Assembly (NCBI RefSeq): GCF_002001005.1
Contig: NZ_MUNX01000076.1
Coordinates: 1-53,428, forward strand
Length of the DNA stretch: 53,428 bases
DNA from: Flavobacterium sp. A45
Lineage (GTDB): Bacteria > Bacteroidota > Bacteroidia > Flavobacteriales > Flavobacteriaceae
Direction of reading: 5' to 3'
The number at the start of each line of letters is the position of its first letter. Position 1 is the stretch's first letter. The position numbers were made by a program, and so were the translations under genes. A model generated the notes under the pieces. That model did no database searches. It had not been told where the DNA came from and saw nothing but the letters and a program-made list of their open reading frames with translations. Below, piece by piece: positions 27,089 to 40,612 of this stretch.

Positions 27089-28330
27089 ATGAAAAAAATA
27101 TATGTTATGCGGATTTTGTTTTTAAGCCTGTTCATTTTGGTTTTGGGATGTAAATCCAATCAAACAGCAACAGCAGAAGAAACGCAGAAAGCAAGTGCTC
27201 AAAATTGGATAGGAACTTGGGCTACGGCTCAGCAGTTAGTAGAACCTAATAATATGCCTCCGCCTCCTGGTCTTACTGATAATACGCTGAGGCAGATTAT
27301 CAGGGTTTCAATAGGAGGAAAACAGCTGAGGTTACGTTTTTCGAATATATTTAGTGACCAGCCAACAGTTTTAAAATCCGTAAGTATTGCAAATGTTGTT
27401 GATGCTCCGAGTATTGATGGTACAACACAAAAAGCACTAACCTTCAAAGGAAATTCTGGGATAACAATAAGTCCAGAACAAGAAGTGTTTTCAGATGCTT
27501 TTGATTTTGCTTTACAGCCGGGACAGCTTTTGGCTATTACCATTCATTATGGAACAGCTTCGCAAAAAATATCCGGACATCCTGGTTCCCGCACGACTTC
27601 TTATATTTTGGAAGGAGATAACCTTAATAATGCCGCTTTTTCGGGAGCAGTAAAAACAGATCACTGGTATTCAATTATGGGGGTGGATGTGATTGCTCCA
27701 AAAAAATCGGCAAGCATTGTCTGTTTAGGAAATTCCATTACAGACGGCCGCAGTTCTGGTACAAATAAGCAGAACAGATGGACTGATATTTTATCTGCCC
27801 GTTTATTGGCTAATAAAAATACGGAGCATATTGGAGTTTTGAATTTAGGAATTGGAGGAAACTGTGTTGTCAGAGGAGGATTAGGACCAACGGCATTAAA
27901 TCGATTTGACAGAGACGTTCTTTCTCAGGCGGGTACAAAATGGTTAATCCTTCTGGAAGGAGTAAATGATATTGGAGGAATCAAGCGTGCAGAAGATGCT
28001 CCAATTCGGGCACAAGAACTTATTGATGCTTATAAAATGATGATTGATAAAGCTCATGCGAAAGGGATAAAAGTATATGGATGCACTATTCTGCCGTTTC
28101 AAAAATCCTTTTATGATGCACCCTACCGTCAGGAAGCAAGAGATATTGTAAATGCTTGGATTCGGACTAACAGCGGTTTTGATGCTGTAATCGATTTTGA
28201 TAAAGCAATGGCTTCAGAGCCTGGTTCTAGAACTATTTTATCCAATATGCATGACGGAGATTTTCTGCATCCAAATGAATTGGGTTATAAAAGAATGGGA
28301 GAAACGATAGATTTAGGTTTGTTCAAATAG
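27089..28330 (+). CDS. SGNH/GDSL-type esterase lipoprotein
   Basis: Predicted lipoprotein esterase, 413 residues from the ATG at 27089 (a TTG at 27080 only extends the frame). The lipobox is LVLGC. The N-terminal half (about 35-205) is a beta-rich domain beginning IGTWATAQQ. The SGNH fold begins with GNSITDG near 214, carrying the nucleophile serine; GVNDIGG follows as block III, and DFLHPNELGY near the end holds the catalytic aspartate and histidine. It starts four consecutive unrelated esterase genes within a xylan locus, so deacetylation of xylan is the likely job. CE family is not assigned. Confidence 0.85.
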   Translation: MKKIYVMRILFLSLFILVLGCKSNQTATAEETQKASAQNWIGTWATAQQLVEPNNMPPPPGLTDNTLRQIIRVSIGGKQLRLRFSNIFSDQPTVLKSVSIANVVDAPSIDGTTQKALTFKGNSGITISPEQEVFSDAFDFALQPGQLLAITIHYGTASQKISGHPGSRTTSYILEGDNLNNAAFSGAVKTDHWYSIMGVDVIAPKKSASIVCLGNSITDGRSSGTNKQNRWTDILSARLLANKNTEHIGVLNLGIGGNCVVRGGLGPTALNRFDRDVLSQAGTKWLILLEGVNDIGGIKRAEDAPIRAQELIDAYKMMIDKAHAKGIKVYGCTILPFQKSFYDAPYRQEARDIVNAWIRTNSGFDAVIDFDKAMASEPGSRTILSNMHDGDFLHPNELGYKRMGETIDLGLFK

Positions 28331-28426
28331 CGTATAAGCAGGTTTTTAGTAACTAAAAAGAATCTCAATGTGATAAAGTTTTTTGCATAATTAGAGAAGT
28401 AGATTTTAATTAAAAAATAATTACTG

Positions 28427-29980
28427 ATGAAAAATATTTTTTTTACTGTTGCCGTATTAACATGCTTTGCTTTTGCAGATAAAATCCTTGAACCTCTTAC
28501 TACAGAAGTTCAGGTAAAGCAAGGTAAGTTAGTAGGAGCTGCCGAGGAAGGTTTGTTAGTTTTTAAAGGTATTCCGTTTGCAAAACCGCCAATTGGAAAT
28601 CTCAGATGGCGAGTGCCTCAGCCTATAAAAAAATGGGAAGGCGTGCTGCAGGCAGATAAATTTGCTCCCGGTCCAATGCAGGGAGGTAATCCTCCATCTG
28701 GAAAAAGTGAAGACTGCCTGTACTTAAACGTATGGACGCCTGCCAAATCTGCAAAAGAAAAAGTTCCAGTATTAGTATGGATTTATGGCGGTGGATTTGG
28801 AGCAGGAGCAACTTCTGAAGCATCTTATAATGGTAAAAATTTGGCTAAAAAAGGTGTTGTATTGGTAAGCATAGCCTATCGTGTAGGCCAGTTAGGTTTT
28901 ATGGCACATCCAGAATTGAGTGCTGAAAATCCAAAAAATGTTTCAGGGAACTATGGATTACTAGATATGATTGCAGGTCTGCAGTGGGTAAAAGAGAATA
29001 TTGCCGCTTTTGGAGGCGATCCAAATAAAGTAACCATTTTTGGAGAATCAGCCGGAGGGATTGCTGTAAGTATGTTGTGTGCTTCGCCTTTAGCGAAAGG
29101 TCTTTTTAATGGTGCTATCTCACAAAGCGGAGGCTCATTCGGACCTTCAAGGGCTACTACTTATCCGGGTGAAAATATGAAAACACTTAAGACTGCCGAG
29201 AACGAAGGATTAGATTATATGAAAACTGCCGGAGTCACTTCAATTGAAAAACTGCGGTCTATTGAGGCTGATAAATTGCCTACAGGACGTGGATGGCCTA
29301 TTGTTGATGGATGGGTAATTCCTGATGATCAATACAAATTATATGAAGCAGGCAAATATAATGATACTCCAATTCTTATTGGCTACAATTCAGATGAAGG
29401 ATCCAGTTTTACCAGAACCAAAGACCCAAAGGAATTTATCAGCAGTGTCGAAACGCGTTACGGTAAATTTGCTGAAAGTCTTTTAAAAGCTTACCCTGTA
29501 AGTGATTCTTCAGTTCCTAAAACGGCTCGAGATTTAGCCCGAGATGCGGCTTTTGGCTGGCAGACCTGGTCTTGGGCCAGACTTCAGGCAAAGACTGGAA
29601 AGTCAAAAGTGTTTTTTTATTATTTTGATCAGCATCCAGACCATCCTAAAGACTCACCTTATTATGGTTTTGGTTCTTATCACGGTCAAGAAGTGGCATA
29701 TGTTTTTGAAAATTTAGATAAATCAAATCCACAAACAAGCAAATCAGATTTAGAGATTTCAAATTTAATGGGAACTTATTGGACAAACTTTGCCAAACAT
29801 GGCGATCCAAATGGAAAAGATGTTCCTAATTGGCCTGCCTTCAGCGATTCAAATCCTAAATTAATGTACTTCAATAATACTGCTTACACAGGTCCGGTTC
29901 CAAGTGCAGCATCCCTAGAGGTTTTAGATTCTTATTTTTCTTGGAGGCGGTCTCCTGAAGGAGAAGCTTGGGCAAAGTAA
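28427..29980 (+). CDS. Type-B carboxylesterase
   Basis: Exported alpha/beta-hydrolase of 517 residues, with a signal peptide of about 18 residues (AFADK). Family marks are YLNVWTPA near 102, the oxyanion stretch WIYGGGFGAG near 122-131, and the nucleophile in GESAGG near 205-210. The acid is glutamate in NSDEGSSF near 323 and the histidine lies in SYHGQEVAYVF near 420. Type-B esterases are broad; the setting suggests acetyl or aromatic ester removal from xylan fragments. It follows the SGNH gene after 96 bases. Confidence 0.9.
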   Translation: MKNIFFTVAVLTCFAFADKILEPLTTEVQVKQGKLVGAAEEGLLVFKGIPFAKPPIGNLRWRVPQPIKKWEGVLQADKFAPGPMQGGNPPSGKSEDCLYLNVWTPAKSAKEKVPVLVWIYGGGFGAGATSEASYNGKNLAKKGVVLVSIAYRVGQLGFMAHPELSAENPKNVSGNYGLLDMIAGLQWVKENIAAFGGDPNKVTIFGESAGGIAVSMLCASPLAKGLFNGAISQSGGSFGPSRATTYPGENMKTLKTAENEGLDYMKTAGVTSIEKLRSIEADKLPTGRGWPIVDGWVIPDDQYKLYEAGKYNDTPILIGYNSDEGSSFTRTKDPKEFISSVETRYGKFAESLLKAYPVSDSSVPKTARDLARDAAFGWQTWSWARLQAKTGKSKVFFYYFDQHPDHPKDSPYYGFGSYHGQEVAYVFENLDKSNPQTSKSDLEISNLMGTYWTNFAKHGDPNGKDVPNWPAFSDSNPKLMYFNNTAYTGPVPSAASLEVLDSYFSWRRSPEGEAWAK

Positions 29981-30025
29981 ATTCTTGTACTAAATCATAA
30001 ACACTTACACTTAACTGAACTTTAA

Positions 30026-30880
<855 letters not shown>

Positions 30881-30951
30881 GATAGATTTTTTTATTGAAT
30901 ATGCATCAAAAAAGGATATTAAGTTACAGCCAATCAAATACATTTTATAAA

Positions 30952-31875
30952 ATGAAAAAAGCAATTAAAGATTTTCGTGATATTTTTAAAGGAAGGCTGT
31001 TTGTAGTTTTACTTTTTGTGCTGTTTTCTGTATTTGTTCAGTCACAAGCGATACTCACTTTATATCCGTCTGATATACCTAATTCAAAACCATCAGCGAT
31101 AAAAGAGTCTGGAATAGGAATGTATAAAGATGTAACTGTCCCAACTCTTGAATATTTTAAACCCAATAACGAAAAAGCTTCGGGAACAGCAATAATCATT
31201 GTTCCGGGCGGCGGTTATTCAGTTGTGGTGTATGATGGTGAAGGCGTAAGTACTGCCAAAGCTTTGGCTGAAAAAGGAATAGCAGCATTTGTACTTAAAT
31301 ACCGATTGCCAAATGATGCCATCATGACGGATAAAAAAATAGGTCCGTTACAGGATGCACAGCAGGCCATTAAATTGGTAAGAGACAATGCGGAAAAATG
31401 GGGATTAGACAAAAATAAAATTGGCATTATGGGTTTTTCAGCAGGGGGACATTTAGCCTCTACGGCTGCAACACATTTTGGAAAATGGTATATAGAAAAT
31501 AAAGAGAATACAACTCTGCGTCCTGATTTCCAGATTTTGGTGTATCCGGTTATCAGTATGACAGATTCTTTGACTCATTCCGGTTCAAGAGATAATCTGC
31601 TGGGAAAAAATCCAAGCAGGGAAGATGTCGATTTATTCTCGAATGAACTTCAGGTTCAGTCTGATACACCTCCAGCGTATTTGACACATACTGCCGATGA
31701 TAAGGTAGTAGATGTTGACAATAGCATTGTCTATTTTGAAAAATTGAGACATCATAAAGTACCTGTTGAGATGCATATTTATCCAAAAGGAGATCATGGA
31801 TTTATTTTTAAGCATCCAGGATGGATGGAACCATTATTCAGCTGGCTGGAAAGTAATGCCTGGCTGAAAAAATAA
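30952..31875 (+). CDS. Alpha/beta-hydrolase, acetylesterase-like
   Basis: Exported esterase, about 307 residues from the ATG at 30952. Starts at 30895 (TTG) and 30901 (ATG) would place 17-19 polar residues before a normal signal sequence, so 30952 is preferred. The hydrophobic leader RLFVVLLFVLFSVFVQSQ precedes a BD-FAE/acetylesterase-like fold. IIVPGGGYSVVVYDGEG supplies the oxyanion hole, GFSAGGH near 160 the nucleophile, and GDHGF near the C-terminus the histidine. This group includes acetylxylan esterases of xylan loci. The substrate is inferred from context. Confidence 0.83.
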   Translation: MKKAIKDFRDIFKGRLFVVLLFVLFSVFVQSQAILTLYPSDIPNSKPSAIKESGIGMYKDVTVPTLEYFKPNNEKASGTAIIIVPGGGYSVVVYDGEGVSTAKALAEKGIAAFVLKYRLPNDAIMTDKKIGPLQDAQQAIKLVRDNAEKWGLDKNKIGIMGFSAGGHLASTAATHFGKWYIENKENTTLRPDFQILVYPVISMTDSLTHSGSRDNLLGKNPSREDVDLFSNELQVQSDTPPAYLTHTADDKVVDVDNSIVYFEKLRHHKVPVEMHIYPKGDHGFIFKHPGWMEPLFSWLESNAWLKK

Positions 31876-31916
31876 TTTATTCAGAATATTTTTTAATAAC
31901 TAATCAACCCTACAAA

Positions 31917-33206
31917 ATGAAAAACCAAAGATATTTATTCAAGAACATTCATAATGTCGGTTTGTTTGTTTTGACTGTTATTGTCTCTTCTAATATGCTT
32001 TTTGCTCAGGAGAAAAAGAAATCGAAAGGAGCTTTTGAAACTATAAAATACAGAAATGTTTTTTTGGAAGCCGGCTATAAAAAAGACGCTGTTGACAAGA
32101 AACTTGCTAAAGCATATTATGATGTTTTCGAAGGGCCTAACCGTGTTTATTTTACAGTTGGAGATACTATGGCTTACGTATCTGATGTGAAGAATAAAGA
32201 TGCAAGAACAGAAGGAATGTCATACGGAATGATGGTTGCAGTTCAATTGGATAAAAAAGATGTTTTTGATAAAATATGGAGATTTTCCAAAGCATATCTG
32301 CAGCATCAAAAAGGCCCTCGCGAAGGTTATTTTGCATGGAGTTTTAATCCCGCTACTATGAAGCAAAACTCCCCAGGTTCAGCATCTGATGGGGAGTTGT
32401 ATTATATTACCAGCCTTTTATTCGCATCAAATAAATGGGGAAATAATACAGGAATTAATTATTATAAAGAAGCCAGACGAATCTTAGATGCTATGTGGAA
32501 AAAAGACGGAACAGGCAATATTTACAATCTTATCAATACCGAACATAAGCAAATAACTTTTGTTCCTGAAGGGAAAAATTATAATTGGACAGACCCTTCT
32601 TACCATTTACCTGCCTTTTATGAAGTTTGGTCTGAATATGCAAAAGACGGGCATGAGCAATTTTATAGAGATTGCGCAGATACTTCAAGAGTGTTTTTTA
32701 AGAGAGCGACACATCCGGTAACGGGTTTGAATTCCGATTATACAGAATTTGACGGAAATCCTCATGTTACCCCTTGGATGCCGGCTGGTTTTCGCTACGA
32801 TTCTTGGCGTGTTCCTATGAATATTGCAATGGATTATGTGTGGTTTGGTAAGGACAAAAAATGGCAGAAAGAGTATGCGGTAAAATTCCAAAAATTCCTG
32901 AGATCTAAAGGAATGGATACTTATGAAGATCAGTTTAATCTGGACGGTTCAACACCCGAATTTATTCTGCAGGCAGGTACAGTGAAGAAACTGAGACATT
33001 CTATCGGGTTAGTTTCTACAGCAGCGACCACGGCATTAATAAATGATGAAAAAGGAAGCTTGGATTTTGTACATGCTGTTTGGAATGCCAAGCTCGAACC
33101 TTATGAGGATGGTTATTTTGACCCCTACTATGATGGTCTGATGTATCTTTTCAGTTTGATGCATTTAAGCGGTAATTATCAGATTATCACCCCGCAGGGC
33201 AAATAG
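31917..33206 (+). CDS. GH8 xylanase / reducing-end xylose-releasing exo-oligoxylanase
   Basis: Exported inverting GH8 enzyme of 429 residues. The signal peptide runs to about residue 31 (LFAQ). The acid glutamate is in TEGMSYGMM near 97-105, a key aspartate is in ASDGELYY near 155-162, and a further aspartate in NSDYTEFDGNP near 271 may be the base. The short (alpha/alpha)6 form with no binding module resembles xylan-active GH8 (endoxylanase or Rex, EC 3.2.1.156). As the only recognised xylan-backbone enzyme besides GH3, it would trim oligosaccharides inside the periplasm. Endo and exo action cannot be separated by eye. Confidence 0.88.
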   Translation: MKNQRYLFKNIHNVGLFVLTVIVSSNMLFAQEKKKSKGAFETIKYRNVFLEAGYKKDAVDKKLAKAYYDVFEGPNRVYFTVGDTMAYVSDVKNKDARTEGMSYGMMVAVQLDKKDVFDKIWRFSKAYLQHQKGPREGYFAWSFNPATMKQNSPGSASDGELYYITSLLFASNKWGNNTGINYYKEARRILDAMWKKDGTGNIYNLINTEHKQITFVPEGKNYNWTDPSYHLPAFYEVWSEYAKDGHEQFYRDCADTSRVFFKRATHPVTGLNSDYTEFDGNPHVTPWMPAGFRYDSWRVPMNIAMDYVWFGKDKKWQKEYAVKFQKFLRSKGMDTYEDQFNLDGSTPEFILQAGTVKKLRHSIGLVSTAATTALINDEKGSLDFVHAVWNAKLEPYEDGYFDPYYDGLMYLFSLMHLSGNYQIITPQGK

Positions 33207-33342
33207 TGTTTTTTCAAAAAGGTTTTTTTAGATAAAAAGCTGAACACGATTTATTATTATCTCCAATGCTGAAATTGTTGGCTGTAATTAAACCTTGGAT
33301 CTTTTTTTTGAATGATGGCAAAAAAGCGAAATATTTCCCTTT

Positions 33343-33410
33343 AGCCCCGATAGAAGCGGAAATCCTTGTGAGCTGGGGTTCGGCTCACAAGATTGTAGTG
33401 GATAGCGGGA
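33343..33410. repeat. Structured intergenic element (GCCCCGATA...TAGCGGG type)
   Basis: A GC-rich island in the 397-base gap between GH8 and the first CE1. Perfect hairpin CTTGTGAGC (33365-33373) / GCTCACAAG (33383-33391) is enclosed by CCCGATA (33346-33352) and TAGCGGG (33403-33409), with one mismatch. I have seen similar AGCCCCGAT...GATAGCGGGA elements between genes of Flavobacteriia, from memory. It may act as a terminator or repeat. Nothing else is seen in 33207-33603. Confidence 0.65.
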
Positions 33411-33582
33411 CAATACTTGCTGAAAATACCTAATCTTTCTGCTCCAAAAAATTATAATCGGGTTCAGATTAAAAATTAATTGAGCATATAAAGTTGATGA
33501 GATATGCTTGCCTTAATTCCTGTTTAAACTGAATAGGAGTACTAGAATAAGCTCAAAATATATTGCAAATAATTATTATTAA

Positions 33583-34725
<1,143 letters not shown>

Positions 34726-34750
34726 TATAAAACCAATAAATCAATATATC

Positions 34751-37339
34751 ATGAAAAAATTTAATATGGTTTTATCGATTAGTTTAGATTCTAATTCCTC
34801 TTTTTTGAAGAAAACAATAATGCTTATTTGTTTTTGCAGTATTTCAAATAGTGTTTTGGCTCAAAAATTAGTGTTAAACGAAAAAGAATATTTCGAAACT
34901 CAGGGATTGAATGTCTGGGTTTTTAATAATGAATACAACGGAATGTTTTTTGACGAAAAAACAGCTGGTATTGAATTCATTCATCATGGCGTTCGAACAG
35001 TAACCGGTGGAGCGGTCAGGCTTCAGAACACACCGGAGCAGTGGGATTTGATTCCAAAAATGACGAGTCGGAAAGTTGATAAAGCGAACAATACAATTGA
35101 ATTGACACTAAGATATGAGGAATTTAATTTTGATTCCAAAATCATGGTTACGCCGAAGGGAAAAGGCTTTGTTATAAATGTTGTATTAGACAAACCTGTT
35201 CCAAAAGAATTGGAAGGAAGAGCAGGATTTAATTTAGAATTTATACCAACTTCTTATTTTGAAAGCAATTATTTAGTTGATGGAAGAGCGGGAACATTTC
35301 CAAGATATCCTGCAAGCAATACTGAAATTAGACCTTTGCCTGAAAAAATACCTCAATTTGCGGGACATACAACATTTGATGATCGTGGAAGAAATGAATT
35401 TATAGCGACTCTGCCATTAGAATCTGGTAAACAGCTAATTCTTGCGCCTGAAAACCCAGAGCGTCGTGTAAAAATCCAGTCCGAAGATCAGAATGTTATG
35501 CTTTTTGACGGCAGAAATCTAGGGCAGAACGGCTGGTTTATTGCCAGAAGTATTTTTCCAGCAAATAAATCGGGTAAAGTGCTAAGCTGGTATGTCGAAC
35601 CCAATGCTATTCCAGATTGGATAAGAGAGCCGGTGATAGGATTTTCCCAGGTGGGTTATATGCCAAGCCAAAAGAAAGTTGCAGTTATTGAACTTGATAA
35701 AAACGATAAACCTTTAGCTGAAGCATCAATTTTTAAGCTTGACGAAAATGGAAAATTTGTCGAAAAACTGAAAACAGCTGTTAAGGTTTGGGGAAAATAT
35801 CTACGATACAATTATGCCCAAGTTGATTTTAGCTCGGTTAAAGAAAAAGGTATTTATTACATCCAATATGGGAAGCAAAAAACAAACACTTTCCAGATTG
35901 CTGATGATATTTACTCAAAAGTATGGCATCCAACTATGGACGTATGGTTTCCAGTTCAGATGGATCACATGGAGGTGAACGAGGCATATAGAGTTTGGCA
36001 CGGAAAACCATTTTTAGATGATTGTCTCCAAGCGCCATTGAATCACGAGCATTTTGACGGATACAAACAAGGTCCTACAACCGATACTAAATACAAACCT
36101 CTTGAACGTATTCCAAATATGGCAGTGGGAGGCTGGTTTGATGCGGGAGATTTTGATATACAGACTTTTTCGCATGTCAGCGTAATCAATAGTTTCGTTG
36201 AATCATGGGAAGCATTCAAAGTAAATAGAGACGAAACTTATATCGATCAAAAAACGCAGTTTGTTGATATTCACCGTCCTGACGGCAAACCTGATTTATT
36301 GCAGCAGATTGAGCATGGAGTTTTGAATCTCGTTGCACAAGTTGAAAATATTGGACATCCTGTAAGAGGTATAGTTGTGCCAAATCTGCATCAGTATCAT
36401 CATTTAGGAGATGCATCTACTGAAACAGATAACCTTCCGTATAATGCCTCTCTAAAGCCATATGAGTCTAATGGAGCTTCGAGCGGCACACGGGATGACC
36501 GATGGGCATTTACAAACCGAAGTTCATTTCTTGATTACAGAACGGCAGGTGCATTAGCGTCAGCAAGCAGAGCTTTAAAAGGCTATAATGACGCACTTTC
36601 TGCTAAATGTTTGGACATTGCTGTAAAGTTATTCAATGAAGCTAATGAAATTGAAAAAAAAGCAAAACCTGATGATAGCCCGATGTCGAGATGGACTAAA
36701 GGAAGCGATATGATTGCGTTGCTGCAGCTGTACATAAGCACAAAAGATGATCAGTATAAAACTGGTTTTTTGAATAAAATTTGGAAATCATTAGATGAAG
36801 ACTTAGAACGTAATATGAATTCTGCACTGTTAGCTTTGCCATCTATGGACAATGATTACAAAGTAAAATTACGAAGCTATGCAGTTAAGTATAAAGCAAA
36901 AATTGATAAAGATAATGCTGATAATCCTTATGGTGTTCCTCTAGTTAAACGAGGTTGGGGAGGCACTTCTCAAGTGATTAATTGGGCGAGTACGAATTAT
37001 TACATTCATAAAATTTATCCTGATATTATCGATAAAGAATATGTTTACCAAGGACTTAACTATATTTTTGGTTGTCATCCATATTCCAATTTGTCTTTTG
37101 TGAATGCTGTAGGAAATAAATCCAAAAAGGTTGCCTACGGAGGTAATCGCGCTGACTTTACAACTATTGCCGGCGGAGTAGTTCCAGGGCTTATTTTTCT
37201 TAAGCCTGATTATTTAGAAAATAAAGATGACTGGCCGTTTTTTTGGGGAGAAAATGAGTGTATTATTGATGGCGGCGCTTGGTATGTTTTTCTGGCTAAC
37301 GCTGTAAATGAATTGGCAGAGAATGAACAAAATAAATAA
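34751..37339 (+). CDS. GH9 glycoside hydrolase with large N-terminal extension
   Basis: Exported inverting GH9 enzyme of 862 residues. The apparent hydrophobic signal (LICFCSISNSVLAQ) lies about 23 residues in, so a later ATG near 34820 may be the real start. Residues about 40-295 form a beta-rich region I do not recognise; an Ig-like CelD_N domain follows (about 300-385, GFSQVGYMPSQKKVAV). The catalytic (alpha/alpha)6 part (about 395-860) has base-region DAGDFD near 463-468 and acid glutamate in WGENECIIDGG near 835. GH9 is mostly cellulase, so its presence between CE1 genes is unusual. It may cut a glucan or mixed region linked to xylan; specificity is unknown. Confidence 0.87.
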   Translation: MKKFNMVLSISLDSNSSFLKKTIMLICFCSISNSVLAQKLVLNEKEYFETQGLNVWVFNNEYNGMFFDEKTAGIEFIHHGVRTVTGGAVRLQNTPEQWDLIPKMTSRKVDKANNTIELTLRYEEFNFDSKIMVTPKGKGFVINVVLDKPVPKELEGRAGFNLEFIPTSYFESNYLVDGRAGTFPRYPASNTEIRPLPEKIPQFAGHTTFDDRGRNEFIATLPLESGKQLILAPENPERRVKIQSEDQNVMLFDGRNLGQNGWFIARSIFPANKSGKVLSWYVEPNAIPDWIREPVIGFSQVGYMPSQKKVAVIELDKNDKPLAEASIFKLDENGKFVEKLKTAVKVWGKYLRYNYAQVDFSSVKEKGIYYIQYGKQKTNTFQIADDIYSKVWHPTMDVWFPVQMDHMEVNEAYRVWHGKPFLDDCLQAPLNHEHFDGYKQGPTTDTKYKPLERIPNMAVGGWFDAGDFDIQTFSHVSVINSFVESWEAFKVNRDETYIDQKTQFVDIHRPDGKPDLLQQIEHGVLNLVAQVENIGHPVRGIVVPNLHQYHHLGDASTETDNLPYNASLKPYESNGASSGTRDDRWAFTNRSSFLDYRTAGALASASRALKGYNDALSAKCLDIAVKLFNEANEIEKKAKPDDSPMSRWTKGSDMIALLQLYISTKDDQYKTGFLNKIWKSLDEDLERNMNSALLALPSMDNDYKVKLRSYAVKYKAKIDKDNADNPYGVPLVKRGWGGTSQVINWASTNYYIHKIYPDIIDKEYVYQGLNYIFGCHPYSNLSFVNAVGNKSKKVAYGGNRADFTTIAGGVVPGLIFLKPDYLENKDDWPFFWGENECIIDGGAWYVFLANAVNELAENEQNK

Positions 37340-37356
37340 TCATTAAATTTTAAAAT

Positions 37357-38523
37357 ATGAAACGATTTATAATTGCAGTCATTTTAATTTCTAATTTACA
37401 TTGCTACTCAAGCTGGGGGCAGGATGTAAAAGGAATTATTGAGGATTTTAAGCCTTCATCAGTCAACCAGCCCGGAAAACAGTTTCCTCAGGTTAATTCA
37501 CAAGGCCGAGTGCGTGCTAGTATTCTGGCGCTAAATGCCAATAAAGTCCAGCTTGATATTGGCGGAGTAAAATATGATATGGTAAAGGATAACAATGGTG
37601 TTTGGACTGGAGAATCTGTTCCGCAGGACGAAGGATTTCATTATTACCAATTGAATATTGACGGAGCTTCAGTTCCAGACCCCGGGACATTATATTTTTA
37701 TGGTGCAGGCCGGATGGGAAGCGGCATAGAAATTCCAGCTTCAGACAAAGACTTTTATGCTTTGAAAGATGTACCTCACGGTTTAGTTAGCGAAAATATT
37801 TATTTCTCAAAATTAACAAATTCGTTCAGACGCTGTTTTATTTATACTCCTGCTGGTTATAATGAGAATACCAAAACTCGTTTCCCTGTTCTTTACTTAC
37901 AGCATGGAAGTTTTGAAGATGAAACAGGCTGGGCGGTTCAAGGCAAAGCCAATCTGATTCTGGATAATCTTATTGCAGGTAAAGAGGCTGTGCCAATGAT
38001 TGTTGTTATGGATAACGGATATGCTTATAAAAAACAAGAAACTACTGAAAACAAACCAGCACAGCCTGCATCTGTTTTTGAGGAAGTAATGATAAATGAA
38101 ATTATTCCAATGATTGATGCGAAGTTTCGAACCATTTCAGATCGGGAGCATAGAGCAATTGCCGGACTTTCGATGGGAGCTAATCAAACGATGAGAATTG
38201 CAGTGAATCATCTGGATAAGTTTGCTTATTATGGAGGATTTAGCGGTACTTCAAATTACCCAAGTTCGGACGAAATTGATCCTGCCGTATTTCTAGGAGG
38301 GAAATTTAATGATGCAAAAGCAATAAATAAACAGCTTAAAGTTTTATGGCTTGGACTTGGAACAAAAGAACCAAATCCTTTCCCAGGTTCGATAGGGGCT
38401 TTTAGAAAAATGCTTGACAAACAGGGAATTAAGCATGTATATTATGAGTCCAAAGGAACTGCTCATGAGTGGCTGACTTGGAGAAGATCTTTGCATCAAT
38501 ATGCCAGTTTATTATTTAAGTAA
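37357..38523 (+). CDS. CE1-type esterase with N-terminal E-set domain, second copy
   Basis: Exported esterase of 388 residues, paralogue of the CE1 gene at 33604. Signal peptide about 1-21 (SSWGQ). E-set domain about 35-135 (GFHYYQLNIDG), then the CE1 domain with YLQHGSFEDETGW near 187, nucleophile in AGLSMGAN near 268-275 and histidine in GTAHEWLTWRRSL near 367. SMGAN replaces the SMGG of its relatives next to the nucleophile, a possible cause of altered acyl specificity. It lies 17 bases after GH9 and 24 bases before the double-CE1 gene. Confidence 0.89.
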   Translation: MKRFIIAVILISNLHCYSSWGQDVKGIIEDFKPSSVNQPGKQFPQVNSQGRVRASILALNANKVQLDIGGVKYDMVKDNNGVWTGESVPQDEGFHYYQLNIDGASVPDPGTLYFYGAGRMGSGIEIPASDKDFYALKDVPHGLVSENIYFSKLTNSFRRCFIYTPAGYNENTKTRFPVLYLQHGSFEDETGWAVQGKANLILDNLIAGKEAVPMIVVMDNGYAYKKQETTENKPAQPASVFEEVMINEIIPMIDAKFRTISDREHRAIAGLSMGANQTMRIAVNHLDKFAYYGGFSGTSNYPSSDEIDPAVFLGGKFNDAKAINKQLKVLWLGLGTKEPNPFPGSIGAFRKMLDKQGIKHVYYESKGTAHEWLTWRRSLHQYASLLFK

Positions 38524-40473
<1,950 letters not shown>

Positions 40474-40532
40474 AAGGTCACAGATATAGTTTAAAAATAG
40501 GTGCTTATTTGCCTTTAGTTTATAAAAAAAGT

Positions 40533-40582
40533 TTAGCCACAAATCAAACAAATTAATGTTAATTAGTGTGATTTGTGGCTAA
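40533..40582. terminator. Palindrome between convergent genes, bidirectional terminator-like
   Basis: Twenty-four-base arms (40533-40556 and 40559-40582) with two mismatches and a 2-base loop, between the ends of the double-CE1 gene and the LacI gene. The core GCCACAAATC resembles the CACAGATT cores of the repeats at 2112 and 5531. It may serve both strands as a terminator. Confidence 0.6.
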
Positions 40583-40612
40583 TCAATTTGAATCTTACAT
40601 TAAATAAAGGCC

